Assembly: GCF_026725475.1 (NCBI RefSeq)
Contig: NZ_CP109965.1
Location: forward strand, 744,001-808,000
DNA from: Catenovulum adriaticum
GTDB lineage: Bacteria > Pseudomonadota > Gammaproteobacteria > Enterobacterales > Alteromonadaceae
DNA: 64,000 nucleotides
Direction: 5' to 3'
The notes beneath the pieces are model-generated. The model did not search any database. It was not told where the DNA came from and was given only the letters and a program-made list of their open reading frames with translations. Positions 40,408 through 50,701 of the stretch are shown here, piece after piece. The translations under genes and the position numbers were made by a program. The first letter of the stretch is position 1. Each line of letters opens with the position of its first letter.

Positions 40408-43035
40408 ATGCAAAAAGGGATCGATGATTCTTTATTGGAAACAGTTCGTTACTTAGGCAGTGAGCTGGGACAGATTATCCAGCAGCACTTAGGTGATGAA
40501 TGGTTGGAGAAAATTGAAACGATTCGTAAGCAAGGCAGGCAATCAACATTAGGTGATGCAGATTGTACTCAATCGTTACAATCTTTGTTTCAACAAATGG
40601 ATGATAAAGACCTACTGACGGTAGGACGTGCTTTTTCTCAGTTTTTGAACTTAGCTAATTTAGCAGAACAAGAACATACAGTTGCTAATTTTAGTGAAAA
40701 AGAGCCGGTTACTGAGTTTTTTAATAAGCTTAAAGGCATCGATAAAACTCAAATGTCTTTGGAAGATGCGATTAAAGGACTAGATATAGAGTTAGTATTA
40801 ACCGCTCACCCAACCGAAGTTACCCGTCGAACTTTAATTTATAAGTATGCTCGTTTAGCAGAGTGTTTGTCTGATCTGCACATTGAAGGGTTAACTGATA
40901 AAAAACGTGCCCAAACTGAAGCCCGAATTGCAGAAATTATTAGCCAAGCCTGGCACACTGACGAAATTAGAGCAGCACGCCCCACTCCTGTCGATGAAGC
41001 TCAATGGGGCTTTTCAGTTATTGAAAATTCATTATGGGAAGCGGTACCAAACTTTATTCGCAATCTTGATTCACAATTATCAGAACAATTTGAAATTGGT
41101 TTACCGTTAAACTCAAGCCTAGTTAGATTTGCATCATGGATGGGCGGTGATAGAGACGGCAACCCGTTTGTCACGTCTGAAGTGACTGAAACTGTTTTAT
41201 TATTGGCACGCCAACGTGCAGCGAATTTATTTTTGAATGACATCAGCACTTTGTATGTTGAGCTTTCAATGGCAGATGGTAGCTCAGAGTTATTTGATTA
41301 TGTAGGTCAGGAACAACGTGAACCTTATCGCGCCGCTCTTTCTTCATTAAAAGATAAATTAACCGCTACCACTGAAGGTATTGACGCTTATTTCAATGGA
41401 GAGTCTGTTAATCAAAATAACTGGATTAACAAACAAGTAGAACTTACCGAGCCATTAGAGACTTGTTACCGCTCGTTAGTTGAAATGGGGATGTCAGGTA
41501 TCGCATCTGGGTTATTAACCGATACTATCCGCCGCGCTTACTGTTTTGGTATTCATTTATTAAAATTAGATATTCGTCAGGATTCTGATCGCCACGATCA
41601 AGTTTTTAGTGAAATTACCCGTTATTTAGGTTTAGGTGATTACTCAAACTGGTCAGAGCAAGATAAGCAAGCTTTTTTATTGCGTGAGTTAAGCTCTAAG
41701 CGTCCACTTGTGCCTCGTAATTGGAATCCCTCTGCTGACGTAGAAGAAGTGCTTAAAACTTGTAATGTGATTGCTAAACAAAGTGAAGATGCGTTAGGGA
41801 TTTATATTATTTCAATGGCACGTTCACCGTCAGATGTATTAGAAGTACATTTATTATTGCAAGAAAGCGGTATTAAATGGCCTATGCCGGTTGCGCCATT
41901 GTTTGAAACATTAGACGATTTAAATAACGCACACGACAGCATGACTCAATTGTTAAGCATTGATTGGTATCGGGGTTTTATTCAAAATCACCAGTATGTC
42001 ATGATTGGCTATTCAGATTCAGCTAAAGATGCAGGCGCACTTGCTGCGGGTTGGGCACAATATCAATCGCAAGAAGCTTTGGTCGATTTAGCACAAGCGT
42101 ATGATGTTAAGCTTACTTTATTCCACGGCCGTGGTGGCACAATTGGTCGTGGTGGTTTACCTGCGCACGGTGCTATTTTATCTCAGCCTCCTGGGTCTTG
42201 TTTAGGTGGTTTACGGGTAACAGAGCAGGGCGAAACGATTCGTTATAAATTTGGTACTGAGCCACTAGCACAACGTAGTTTTGGTTTATATGCCAGTGCG
42301 ATTTTAGAAGCATTAATGTTACCACCTCCGGCGCCGCGCGATGAATGGCGTGAAGTAATGAAAGAGATGGGTGCAAGTGCACGTGATAATTATCGAGCGG
42401 TGGTACGTGATGATCCTAATTTTGTTGCGTATTTCCGTAGTGCAACACCGGAATTAGAATTATCTAAATTACCTTTAGGTAGTCGTCCGTCTAAGCGTAA
42501 ACCAAATGGTGGTGTAGAGAGCTTACGTGCTATTCCGTGGATTTTCGCATGGGCACAAAATCGCTTAGTATTACCTTCTTGGTTAGGTGTAATGAAAGCC
42601 TTCCAATCAGCAATAGATAATGGCCATTTGGCTGTGATGAAAGAAATGAAGTCTCAATGGCCTTTTTTTGCGTCGCGTTTATCTATGCTTGAAATGGTAT
42701 TTATGAAATCTGATCAGCATATCGCTGCATTATATGATGAAACCTTAGTACCTGAAGAGTTAAAATACTTCGGCCAAAACTTGCGTGAAGAATTAGCGAT
42801 TAGTAATGATTTATTGCTTAAATTACTAGAGCAAGAAGAAGTTATGCAAGGCGATGCAGCGAGTAAAGAATCTATGCAGATTCGCGCTTTCTATTTAGAG
42901 CCGTTGCATCTTTTACAGGTAGAGCTATTAAAGCGTGCACGAGCGGCTGAAGGTGAAGAGCTAGATTATCATTTAGAGCGAGCCTTAATGGTCAGTATTG
43001 CCGGTGTTGCAACAGGTTTACGTAACACAGGTTAA
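40408..43035 (+). CDS. ppc: Phosphoenolpyruvate carboxylase
   Basis: Anaplerotic enzyme that carboxylates PEP with bicarbonate to oxaloacetate. At 875 residues it has full length. The catalytic histidine motif VLTAHPTEVTRRT is near residue 135; GDRDGNPFVT, DIRQDSDRH, GYSDSAKDAG, FHGRGGTIGRGGLPAH and the C-terminal RNTG end are all intact. AGAGG lies before the ATG. It is monocistronic with its own terminator. Regulation by aspartate and acetyl-CoA is known for the family. Confidence 0.98.
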   Translation: MQKGIDDSLLETVRYLGSELGQIIQQHLGDEWLEKIETIRKQGRQSTLGDADCTQSLQSLFQQMDDKDLLTVGRAFSQFLNLANLAEQEHTVANFSEKEPVTEFFNKLKGIDKTQMSLEDAIKGLDIELVLTAHPTEVTRRTLIYKYARLAECLSDLHIEGLTDKKRAQTEARIAEIISQAWHTDEIRAARPTPVDEAQWGFSVIENSLWEAVPNFIRNLDSQLSEQFEIGLPLNSSLVRFASWMGGDRDGNPFVTSEVTETVLLLARQRAANLFLNDISTLYVELSMADGSSELFDYVGQEQREPYRAALSSLKDKLTATTEGIDAYFNGESVNQNNWINKQVELTEPLETCYRSLVEMGMSGIASGLLTDTIRRAYCFGIHLLKLDIRQDSDRHDQVFSEITRYLGLGDYSNWSEQDKQAFLLRELSSKRPLVPRNWNPSADVEEVLKTCNVIAKQSEDALGIYIISMARSPSDVLEVHLLLQESGIKWPMPVAPLFETLDDLNNAHDSMTQLLSIDWYRGFIQNHQYVMIGYSDSAKDAGALAAGWAQYQSQEALVDLAQAYDVKLTLFHGRGGTIGRGGLPAHGAILSQPPGSCLGGLRVTEQGETIRYKFGTEPLAQRSFGLYASAILEALMLPPPAPRDEWREVMKEMGASARDNYRAVVRDDPNFVAYFRSATPELELSKLPLGSRPSKRKPNGGVESLRAIPWIFAWAQNRLVLPSWLGVMKAFQSAIDNGHLAVMKEMKSQWPFFASRLSMLEMVFMKSDQHIAALYDETLVPEELKYFGQNLREELAISNDLLLKLLEQEEVMQGDAASKESMQIRAFYLEPLHLLQVELLKRARAAEGEELDYHLERALMVSIAGVATGLRNTG

Positions 43036-43060
43036 TATTTAGCGAATTAAAGCTAAAAAG

Positions 43061-43091
43061 AAAAAGCCAACTCAATTTGAGTTGGCTTTTT
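43061..43091 (+). terminator. Rho-independent terminator after ppc
   Basis: AAAAGCCAACTCAA pairs with TTGAGTTGGCTTTT in a nearly continuous stem, followed by T residues. It ends the ppc transcript 26 bp after the stop codon. Confidence 0.9.
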
Positions 43092-43250
43092 GCGTATAGC
43101 CGTTAATAATTTAGCTAAAATTAATTATATTTAACCTGATCTGGATGAGGCGTTAGTTAAAGTATTGAATTTTTTATCCAAAATTCAGGTTATTTAGATT
43201 AAGTTAAAACATAAAATAAGGGCTGGTTTCCAATGCTCAAAAGGTTTGTA

Positions 43251-43874
43251 ATGTTGAAATGTAAATTGCTATTATTGATTTGGCTTTTAACTATGAGTGC
43301 AACTAGAGCTGAGCCTATGTTGGATGATAGTTGGCGAATCTGGCGACAAGCCAATGACGTTTCCGTGAGCTACCAAAGGGTAAAAAAGAGTGGTGCTTTA
43401 GCAATAAAAGCGCAGCTAAATATTAATAATACGACACCAGAAAGTGCGTTAAATTTTATCTCTCAAATTGATCATATCCAACAATGGATGGCTTTTTTAG
43501 ATAAAGCTGAAGTGGTCGCGCATCATGGTCAAACTCAGATGACGACTTTATTTGAATTTAAAGCAGTTTGGCCCTTAAGTGCTCGGCAAATGGTTTTAAC
43601 ATCTGAGTTTCAATTTACCGACACAGGCTTTAAAATTGTATCGGTAGACCAGCAAGATAAATATACTCACTTGTTAAATGAAACTATTGTTAGCGTACCT
43701 TACTCTATATGGCTGCTCACTGACGACAAAACGAATAAAAGCCGTACCTTAACTTACACCTCAATTACCCATTTAAATGGCGATGCGCCTGCCATGCTAA
43801 CAAATAAAATACTGCTGCGCAGTATGTGGCAAAGTTTTAATAACTTAAAAGCCCTAATAGGAAGAAAAGGTTAA
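43251..43874 (+). CDS. START-domain lipid-binding-like protein, secreted
   Basis: About 207 residues with a signal peptide (LLLLIWLLTMSATRAEP) and a START/Bet v1-like domain: WRIWRQANDVSVSYQRVKKSGALAIKAQLNIN, INQWMAF-like segment IQQWMAFLDKAEVV, FKAVWPLSARQMVLTSEF, and a C-terminal helix MWQSFNNLKAL. Such periplasmic START proteins are thought to bind lipids or hydrophobic ligands. ATG 43251 has AAAAGG 6 bp upstream; ATG 43233 is an alternative that adds six residues. It is convergent with the isocitrate dehydrogenase gene. Confidence 0.82.
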   Translation: MLKCKLLLLIWLLTMSATRAEPMLDDSWRIWRQANDVSVSYQRVKKSGALAIKAQLNINNTTPESALNFISQIDHIQQWMAFLDKAEVVAHHGQTQMTTLFEFKAVWPLSARQMVLTSEFQFTDTGFKIVSVDQQDKYTHLLNETIVSVPYSIWLLTDDKTNKSRTLTYTSITHLNGDAPAMLTNKILLRSMWQSFNNLKALIGRKG

Positions 43875-43876
43875 GC

Positions 43877-44884
43877 TTATAATCTTTCCAAAATCGCTTG
43901 GGTAAACTCACTAGTGCCAGATTCACCGCCTAAGTCTCGAGTTGTGCGATCACCGGCTGCTATAGCATCTCTGATTGCGAACCTGAGTTTATCGGCTTTA
44001 TTTTTCATTGACAGGTGCTCAAGCATTTGAACTGAAGCCAGTAAAACTGATGTGGGATTTGCTAAATTTTTACCGGCTATATCCGGGGCGCTGCCATGTA
44101 CGGCTTCAAAAATAGCGCAATCTTGGCCAATATTAGCCCCGGGTGCCATACCTAAACCGCCAACTAAACCTGCACATAAATCAGAGATAATATCGCCAAA
44201 TAAATTGGTGGTGACAATAACATCAAATTGCGCAGGATTCATAACCAATTGCATGCAGGTATTGTCCACTATCATGTCGTTTGATTCTATATCAGGATAT
44301 TGTGCCGCAATCTCTTTTGCTACTTTTAAAAACAGGCCTGAGGTTGATTTTAGAATATTGGCTTTATGCACCATGGTGACTTTTTTTCGGCCTTCTTTAC
44401 GAGCGAGTTCAAACGCAAAGGTGACAATAGCTTTAACGCCTTGTTGAGTTATTTGGCTTGTCGCTTGGGCGGTTTCACCATCGTCAGATAAGGTTTGGCC
44501 TAAACCAGAATACATGCCTTGTGTATTTTCGCGAATGGTAATTATATCAATATCTTCATAGCGTGATTGAGTCCCTTTAAATGAAATAACAGGGCGTAGA
44601 TTAGCGTATAAAGAAAATTGTTTACGCAAAGTAACATTTATTGAGGTGAAACCTTCACCAACAGGGGTTGTTAGAGGACCTTTTAAGACCACCTTATTTT
44701 TTTTAATAGATTCAAGTGTCGCGGCGGGTAGTAATTCACCTGTTTTTTCTAAGGCGGCTAAACCGGCGTCTGCATATTCAAATTCAAAACCGCAATCTAA
44801 TTTTGTTAAAATTTGCACAGCTGATTCGACAATGCTGGGCCCAATACCATCGCCGGGAATAATGGTGATGCGTTGCTGTGTCAT
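43877..44884 (-). CDS. NAD-dependent isocitrate dehydrogenase
   Basis: A 335-residue beta-decarboxylating dehydrogenase converting isocitrate to 2-oxoglutarate. ITIIPGDGIGPSIVE starts the fold; NLRPVISF, DIITIRENTQGMYSGLG (the Ser/Asn-containing isocitrate site, as in NAD-IDH), VHKANILKSTSGLF, DIISDLCAGLVGGLGMAPGANIG and [19 protein letters not shown] follow. GAGG upstream supports the start at 44884; a longer frame exists upstream. It differs from LeuB (56 kb) in the substrate segment. Homoisocitrate dehydrogenase is less likely in this setting. It lies just downstream of the HDOD-like gene. Confidence 0.88.
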   Translation of the reverse strand: MTQQRITIIPGDGIGPSIVESAVQILTKLDCGFEFEYADAGLAALEKTGELLPAATLESIKKNKVVLKGPLTTPVGEGFTSINVTLRKQFSLYANLRPVISFKGTQSRYEDIDIITIRENTQGMYSGLGQTLSDDGETAQATSQITQQGVKAIVTFAFELARKEGRKKVTMVHKANILKSTSGLFLKVAKEIAAQYPDIESNDMIVDNTCMQLVMNPAQFDVIVTTNLFGDIISDLCAGLVGGLGMAPGANIGQDCAIFEAVHGSAPDIAGKNLANPTSVLLASVQMLEHLSMKNKADKLRFAIRDAIAAGDRTTRDLGGESGTSEFTQAILERL

Positions 44885-44907
44885 ATAAACCTCGTGTTCA
44901 CAAAACG

Positions 44908-46776
44908 TTAGTGTGCTATGGGACAAAAAAAGTGGTGTTTAAAGCTAGTGTTATCAATGAGAGTGAGCAAGTTTTGCCAAGTTATATTAAGTCGACTCAT
45001 GCTGTAATTGAGATCATCATAGACGGCTTTGTTTTGTTGGGCAAGATCATTCATTTGTTTTAAATGATACGACTGGTAAGTTATGACGGTGGCAAAAAAG
45101 CTTATTTTTAATAAACAGACTGCTTCATTTGCTAGGCTATTTTCGATATCTCTAGGTAACTTATTAAGAGTAAGTTGATTATTAATGAGCGCTTGGCACA
45201 ACCAACTTGGCTGCCTCCAATTGACCGCGATTTGTTGACTCAACTGAGCATAATTTTTATCTAGTGAAAATATATTTGCTAAATCGGTGGATAGCTTAAA
45301 TGGAAATGCAGATTTAGTGTTTATTTTTGAATGGTAAAAGTAGGGTAAAAGCGCAAAGCTCACTAATAAACGAGCCGTTTGGGGATTTATTTTGGCTGCA
45401 TCGAGTGCGATTTGCTCAGCAATATGTTGAGCTGTTAATTGAAAACACTGAAGCCAATGCTTGCTTTGATGATGCTGTGACATCATTGGTTTTTCAATTG
45501 TATTTTGAACTAACCAAGGCGCTATCGCGTCGCTGCCTAGCATCATTATTGCTTGATTAACGCTTAAATTGTTTGAAACTTTTGAGCTTTTTTGTTTCGT
45601 ATAGTCAATTAAATCTTGGGTTATTGTTTGGTTTTTTGATTGATTTAATTGCTTACACATAAAATCAATTGGGTCGTTAGCTTGTTGCAAATTTTGAACT
45701 AGCTGCAAGGTAGGTAAATGTGCCGATAATTGAATTTTTGGTATTGAGTTATGTTTTGGTTTTGAATTAAAGTTTAGCTCAAGTGCCGACATATACGAAG
45801 GCAACTGGGTTTTGTATAAAGCGAGCAATTTTGTTTGATCAGGTAGGACTGCAAAGTCACTTGGCAATGCCATGCTTAAACTATCCCAATGGCATGTGTG
45901 CAAGCTATCTTGTGCATATATAATGGCGTAGTCGCTTTTGTTTTGTTGGTATTTAAAGAGTAAATAGCCAGCTTGATTATGGTAATTAATTAAACTGCCT
46001 AACGGAAGTGATTGCCACTGTTTATGTAATAAGTTGAGGTAAAAAGTATCGACTTTTTGAAACCAGTGCCGGCTTAAAAATTTTAATTTGAGTGTCCAAT
46101 TAGCGAGTTTGGGATACAAAATATCTAAATTAACTAAATGGCAGCAAAAGCTAAACAGGCTTAATGCAATTGGGTTTTGTGGATGATACGTACAGATAAT
46201 GCGTTGGTTAACGCCTGAACCATCTATAAATTCATATTGATTGGTTAGTAATGAATTGATAAGTAAATTTTGTGTTGTTTCGTTAGTTTCAGGTTTTATA
46301 AACTGCGCGGTTTTACTGGCACTCTTATAAATAATGTTAATAAGGGGGTTGGTTTGAGGTTTGTTTTTTATGAGCTCAAACAGATGATATTCAGTTTGGT
46401 TGAGTAGAGGGTATATTGCGCTATCTCTAATTGCACTAGCGGTCAACAATTCGATTGCGAGTGCTTTGGGTAAATTAAGTTCGTTAATGAAATTAAGTAA
46501 TAAAATGTTTGTTTTTAAATATCTTTGTTGATTGAGCTTTAATGGAGTAGGTAAAAAGTAAAAGCTAGAAATAAGCTCAGGAGCGTGATAAAAATCAGTT
46601 AACCATTGAGTTGAAATTTTTCGAAACTTAGCTATCCACTGCGTCAGTGATATTGGCTGTGCTAGATTATTGGTTTTTTCTTGTTTCTGGGCTTGAAGTG
46701 CATCTTGGTGCAGTTTTTGGTGTGATTTTAATAAACGAAATGTGGATTGAATTAAATCCGCAGTAGTAACAGACAT
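44908..46776 (-). CDS. Large helical protein with possible degenerate HDOD domain
   Basis: A 622-residue soluble protein with no signal peptide. The C-terminal third contains NLSVNQAIMMLGSDAIAPWLVQNTI, similar to the HDOD segment (AI..LG...I..L) of signalling-associated HDOD proteins, followed by a helical array (QCFQLTAQHIAEQIALD). The N-terminal two thirds are not recognised. HDOD domains resemble HD phosphohydrolases without the metal ligands and act as signalling scaffolds. It is 24 bp upstream of idh on the same strand, so likely co-transcribed. The assignment is tentative. Confidence 0.6.
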   Translation of the reverse strand: MSVTTADLIQSTFRLLKSHQKLHQDALQAQKQEKTNNLAQPISLTQWIAKFRKISTQWLTDFYHAPELISSFYFLPTPLKLNQQRYLKTNILLLNFINELNLPKALAIELLTASAIRDSAIYPLLNQTEYHLFELIKNKPQTNPLINIIYKSASKTAQFIKPETNETTQNLLINSLLTNQYEFIDGSGVNQRIICTYHPQNPIALSLFSFCCHLVNLDILYPKLANWTLKLKFLSRHWFQKVDTFYLNLLHKQWQSLPLGSLINYHNQAGYLLFKYQQNKSDYAIIYAQDSLHTCHWDSLSMALPSDFAVLPDQTKLLALYKTQLPSYMSALELNFNSKPKHNSIPKIQLSAHLPTLQLVQNLQQANDPIDFMCKQLNQSKNQTITQDLIDYTKQKSSKVSNNLSVNQAIMMLGSDAIAPWLVQNTIEKPMMSQHHQSKHWLQCFQLTAQHIAEQIALDAAKINPQTARLLVSFALLPYFYHSKINTKSAFPFKLSTDLANIFSLDKNYAQLSQQIAVNWRQPSWLCQALINNQLTLNKLPRDIENSLANEAVCLLKISFFATVITYQSYHLKQMNDLAQQNKAVYDDLNYSMSRLNITWQNLLTLIDNTSFKHHFFCPIAH

Positions 46777-46860
46777 GCTGAGTTAACCTTATATAACCAA
46801 GCAACCGGAAGATGCTTTGCGCTACCTATGATGGCATAGATAGCAACTATTTGTATCTCG

Positions 46861-47562
46861 CTACCAAGGAATTTTTTTACCGTCATAGGCAATAAACTCA
46901 CCAGAGTTTTTAGAATTTAACTTGGTGATGATTTTGGTCATTCCTTTAACTGATGTTTGGGTATCGATTAACGCGTTTACGCCACCCATCTCAGTTTGAA
47001 CCCAACCTGGATGTAACGAAACGACATTAATTTTATCTTTTTCTAAATCAACGGATAAACTTTTAATCACAGCGTTTAACGCTGCTTTTGATGAACGATA
47101 TATATAGCTGCCACCTGAGCTATTATCTGCCATGCTACCCATTTTACTGCTTAAAAAAGCGACCTTTTTTTCTTTACCGGCAATTAAATTAGAGTGGATG
47201 GCTTCAATTAACTTTAGAGGCGCTATGGTGTTAATATTAAAGGTTTTGATCCATTCTTGGTGATTAACCTGACCAAATTGGCTCGCTTCACCTTTTGGTC
47301 CGTAATATCCTGCATTTGAAATTAAGATATCAATGGGTTGATCTTTTAACATAGACGCCAGCCCAGCGAGTTGCTTATCGTCACTAATATCCACTGAAAT
47401 GACTTTAACATCTGGGTTGGCTTGACTAAATACTTTGAGTCCATCTTGCGCAAGTGGGTTACGAGTTGTCGCAATGACTTGGTATCCAGCGCTATGGTAT
47501 TGTTTAACAAATTCAAGCCCAATACCACGATTGGCGCCTGTTATTAAAACCGTTTTTTGCAT
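46861..47562 (-). CDS. Short-chain dehydrogenase/reductase
   Basis: NAD(P)-dependent oxidoreductase of 233 residues. TGANRGIGLEF (TGxxxGIG nucleotide loop), DILISNAGYYGP (NAG), SSKMGS and YRSSKAALN (catalytic YxxxK) and HPGWVQTEMGG are all present. The chosen ATG has AGGA 6 bp upstream. It belongs to the short classical SDRs, resembling the C-factor/sniffer-like group by NTIAPLKLIEAI. It follows ppnN on the same strand. Substrate unknown. Confidence 0.9.
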   Translation of the reverse strand: MQKTVLITGANRGIGLEFVKQYHSAGYQVIATTRNPLAQDGLKVFSQANPDVKVISVDISDDKQLAGLASMLKDQPIDILISNAGYYGPKGEASQFGQVNHQEWIKTFNINTIAPLKLIEAIHSNLIAGKEKKVAFLSSKMGSMADNSSGGSYIYRSSKAALNAVIKSLSVDLEKDKINVVSLHPGWVQTEMGGVNALIDTQTSVKGMTKIITKLNSKNSGEFIAYDGKKIPW

Positions 47563-47564
47563 AT

Positions 47565-48923
47565 TTAATCCTGTACTATTTGATAACAAGGCTTATAAAC
47601 CGCACCTGGAAGTTTCATTCTACCTTGTTTGATAAACGCTTTTAAGAGATCATCTATCATGAGCATTAAGCTATGGTCGCCGTGTATTTTATATGGGCCG
47701 TGCTCTTGTATTTCTTTTATCCCTTCCTCTTTTACATTACCGGCAACAATTGCAGAAAAAGTGCGTCGCAAATTGGCGGCTAAGCTGGCGGTGTCTTGAT
47801 TGAGCATTAAATTGAGCCCGGCTACATTTTTATGAGTTGGGACAAAGGGCTGTTGAAACTCGGGCTCAATTTTTAGTGACCAATTAAAGTGATAGGCGTC
47901 GCCTGTCATCCGGCGGTTTGCTCTTACTTCTGACATATAGTTTTTCATGTGCTGGGCAACTGCAACAGGGTCATCAACAATTATCGTATATAAATTAGTT
48001 GCAGCTTCGCCTAAGGTGGCTCGGATAAATTGATCAAGCTCTTCAAAATAAGTTTGGCTTTCGCTTGGCCCAGTCAATACGATAGGTAAACATAAGGTTT
48101 GATTGGCACTGTTGAGCATAATGCCTAAAATATATAAAAGTTCTTCAGCCGTACCTACGCCGCCCGGAAAAATGACAATACCATGTGCAACCCGTAAAAA
48201 AGCTTCTAAGCGTTTTTCAATATCAGGTAAAATAACGAGTTCGTTGACAATAGGATTAGGCGGCTCAGCGGCTATAATCGAAGGTTCAGTTAAACCTAAA
48301 TATCGGCCTGTTTTTATTCGTTGTTTTAAATGCGCTATGGTTGCACCTTTCATGGGGCCTTTCATTGCACCAGGGCCGCAGCCTGTGCAAATATTTAAAC
48401 CACGTAAACCCATTTCGTAGCCAACGTCTTTGGTGTATTGATATTCATGAGAGCGAATAGAGTGTCCACCCCAGCAAACAATCATGTTTGGATCTTTATG
48501 GGTTTGCAGGGCACCTGCATTTCGTAAAATATCAAACACATAATGGGTTAGGTGAGCCGGATGGGCTAAATCAATATTACTTAATTCTTTTAAGCGCACG
48601 CCGGTATAAAGAATGTCTCTTAACACATCAAACAATAACTCTTGAATACCGGTAATAATTTCACCGTCAACTAATGCGTGGCTGGGCGGGTTGATGAGTT
48701 GTAATTTAACCCCGCGTTCGCGTGGAATCACATTAATATCAAAATCTTTAAATTTGTCATAAATTTCAGCGCTGTCATCTGTATCACTGCCGACATTTAA
48801 TACCGCAAGTGAACAGTTTCTGTATAAGCGATATAAATCACTAGTTGAAGATTGTTTTAATTTATCTACCTCTAGTTGAGACAATAAATCCATTGTGCCA
48901 ACAGGGTTAATTTCTATGATCAT
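47565..48923 (-). CDS. ppnN: Pyrimidine/purine nucleotide 5'-monophosphate nucleosidase
   Basis: LOG-family nucleosidase that hydrolyses nucleoside 5'-monophosphates to base and ribose 5-phosphate; E. coli PpnN (YgdH) is a known (p)ppGpp-binding enzyme. The 452-residue protein is nearly colinear with it: [68 protein letters not shown] (the PGGxGT motif with catalytic glutamate) and [17 protein letters not shown] 48923 has GAGG 5 bp upstream; a GTG at 48929 is possible. It is followed closely by the SDR gene. Confidence 0.95.
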   Translation of the reverse strand: MIIEINPVGTMDLLSQLEVDKLKQSSTSDLYRLYRNCSLAVLNVGSDTDDSAEIYDKFKDFDINVIPRERGVKLQLINPPSHALVDGEIITGIQELLFDVLRDILYTGVRLKELSNIDLAHPAHLTHYVFDILRNAGALQTHKDPNMIVCWGGHSIRSHEYQYTKDVGYEMGLRGLNICTGCGPGAMKGPMKGATIAHLKQRIKTGRYLGLTEPSIIAAEPPNPIVNELVILPDIEKRLEAFLRVAHGIVIFPGGVGTAEELLYILGIMLNSANQTLCLPIVLTGPSESQTYFEELDQFIRATLGEAATNLYTIIVDDPVAVAQHMKNYMSEVRANRRMTGDAYHFNWSLKIEPEFQQPFVPTHKNVAGLNLMLNQDTASLAANLRRTFSAIVAGNVKEEGIKEIQEHGPYKIHGDHSLMLMIDDLLKAFIKQGRMKLPGAVYKPCYQIVQD

Positions 48924-48983
48924 ATACACCTCTTGATCTTTGGGAGTGAGCCATCGTTTAGATAAAGATAAATGGAAACTGAT

Positions 48984-50549
48984 CTATCTTGTTAATATGA
49001 CTTTATTTCTGCCCGATGCTTTTGCTTTATATAGGGCTTGATCGGCTCGATCAAATGCACTTTGTGGTTGGTCTATCGCTTTAAATTGGGTCGCACCCAT
49101 TGAAATGGTTACCTTTAAATCTGCATTTTTGAATTTAAAAGGTATTTTATTAACGGCTTCACGCAAGTGATTCAATTTGATGTCAATTTCTTTTAGTTTA
49201 GATTCAGGAAAAATTAATACAAACTCTTCCCCGCCATAACGTGCTATGTAGTCTGTCTCTCGCAGGCCTTTTTGCAAGGTAGCGGCCACAATTTGTAGTA
49301 CTCGGTCGCCCACTGAGTGGCCGAATTTATCATTAATTTTTTTAAAGTGGTCAATATCGGCCACAACGACACATAAATCGTGGCTGTACCGCATCCAACG
49401 GCGATATTCAAGCTCCATGCGTTCATCTAGCGAGGCTCGGTTAGGTAGCTTAGTCAGCATATCTTGAAGTGATTTAAAGCGTTGTTCCGATAGTTTCTTT
49501 TTATATTCTTCAGCTTCGACTTCTAATTCTTTTAAGCGAGATTCCATTTCTGACAAGCTGCCAATTAATAGCTGATGCTCTTGTGATTCCAGTGATTCTT
49601 TTTGGTTAAGCGCATCAATAATATCAGCTATGCGTAAGTTGATTTGCTTTTTTAAGCCATCTAAAGTTGTGGCTTTATTTACCTCGTCGGACATTCCCGT
49701 TAAGTTATCTTTTAGCTGAGCATTTAACTTTTGTTTTGATTCGTTAATTGACTGAGAGCCAGAGATAGAGGTAGATACTGCCGAATGAACGGAACTTAAC
49801 GCATCATTTAAGCTAAATAGAAAGCTTTGAGCGGATTGGCGCTCTTCTGTAATACTGCCGACAACTAAGCGAATCACCTCTACACAAGACTCGACTAAAC
49901 ATGCTGCTGAAACATGACTCGATAGGGTGTGTCTTATTTTATCAACTTTATCGGCGTTTTCACCTGAAAACGCAATATGGCTTAAAATATTAATGAGCTC
50001 AGCGGAGGCTTTTTGACGAAGTGGCTCAAGTGCTGCTGTGTCATCGGTAGATGCTGGCGTTGCTTCGAGCTCTTTAATTTCTAAAGTTGCAAACTCTTGG
50101 TATAAATTAACGAGCTGAGTTAACACGGGGATTAAATGTATATAGCTGTTATCTGGTTGCTCTATTTGTTGAATAACCCCTCGTAAACTTCTTCTAAATT
50201 CGTTGGGTAAACCTTTAAATTTTTGCAGGGTTTTAGCTGCACCTAATAGCGCAACTTGAGCTTGTTGTAGTTGTTGTGCGTTTTTATTGCTTTGCTGGTT
50301 GAGTAGCTTGCTCAATTCAGTGATGAGAGGTTCTAGTTTGCTAATGTTGGTATTTTTATTTAAATGTGTTCGAAGTTTGCCTAAACGATTATCTAATTCA
50401 ACATCTAATCCTTTGCAGGTATTCGTTAACTTACCTATAAATGCAGTTAGGCTTGTGAATTGTTTTTCGTAACTTCGCTCAAGGCTCTGGCGAGCTTGAA
50501 TGGAAGATAATAGTTTCTTTTTTAATAATTCTATTTTTTCGTCAGACAC
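48984..50549 (-). CDS. Cytosolic diguanylate cyclase with coiled-coil N-terminus
   Basis: A 521-residue protein without membrane segments. The N-terminal 330 residues are a helical, coiled-coil-rich region (QSFLFSLNDALSSV, LEVEAEEYKKKLSEQ) and the C-terminal 165 form a GGDEF domain: LTKLPNRASLDERM, VADIDHFKKINDKFGHSVGD, RYGGEEFVLIFPE. GGEEF is intact and RETD five residues before it is an inhibitory site, so it should make c-di-GMP under product feedback. The signal sensed is unknown; the N-terminus resembles scaffold-type regions of other marine GGDEF proteins. Confidence 0.92.
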   Translation of the reverse strand: MSDEKIELLKKKLLSSIQARQSLERSYEKQFTSLTAFIGKLTNTCKGLDVELDNRLGKLRTHLNKNTNISKLEPLITELSKLLNQQSNKNAQQLQQAQVALLGAAKTLQKFKGLPNEFRRSLRGVIQQIEQPDNSYIHLIPVLTQLVNLYQEFATLEIKELEATPASTDDTAALEPLRQKASAELINILSHIAFSGENADKVDKIRHTLSSHVSAACLVESCVEVIRLVVGSITEERQSAQSFLFSLNDALSSVHSAVSTSISGSQSINESKQKLNAQLKDNLTGMSDEVNKATTLDGLKKQINLRIADIIDALNQKESLESQEHQLLIGSLSEMESRLKELEVEAEEYKKKLSEQRFKSLQDMLTKLPNRASLDERMELEYRRWMRYSHDLCVVVADIDHFKKINDKFGHSVGDRVLQIVAATLQKGLRETDYIARYGGEEFVLIFPESKLKEIDIKLNHLREAVNKIPFKFKNADLKVTISMGATQFKAIDQPQSAFDRADQALYKAKASGRNKVILTR

Positions 50550-50701
50550 AGAGTTTTCCTGGCAAATTCGATAATATAGCTTATGTATACATTTTTGGCA
50601 GCTTTACAAAATTAGTTAAATAGCAACTTATTGATTAATCTCAACCTATTGCAAATAGTGTAGCTTAGATTTTGCAATGAGGTTAAGTTAATTTTTAACT
50701 G

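Noticed and set aside
44052..44447. 131-codon plus-strand frame opposite the isocitrate dehydrogenase
   Set aside because: It mirrors the conserved coding sequence of the dehydrogenase and has no start signal; similar antisense frames over leuA, leuB and leuC were dismissed for the same reason.
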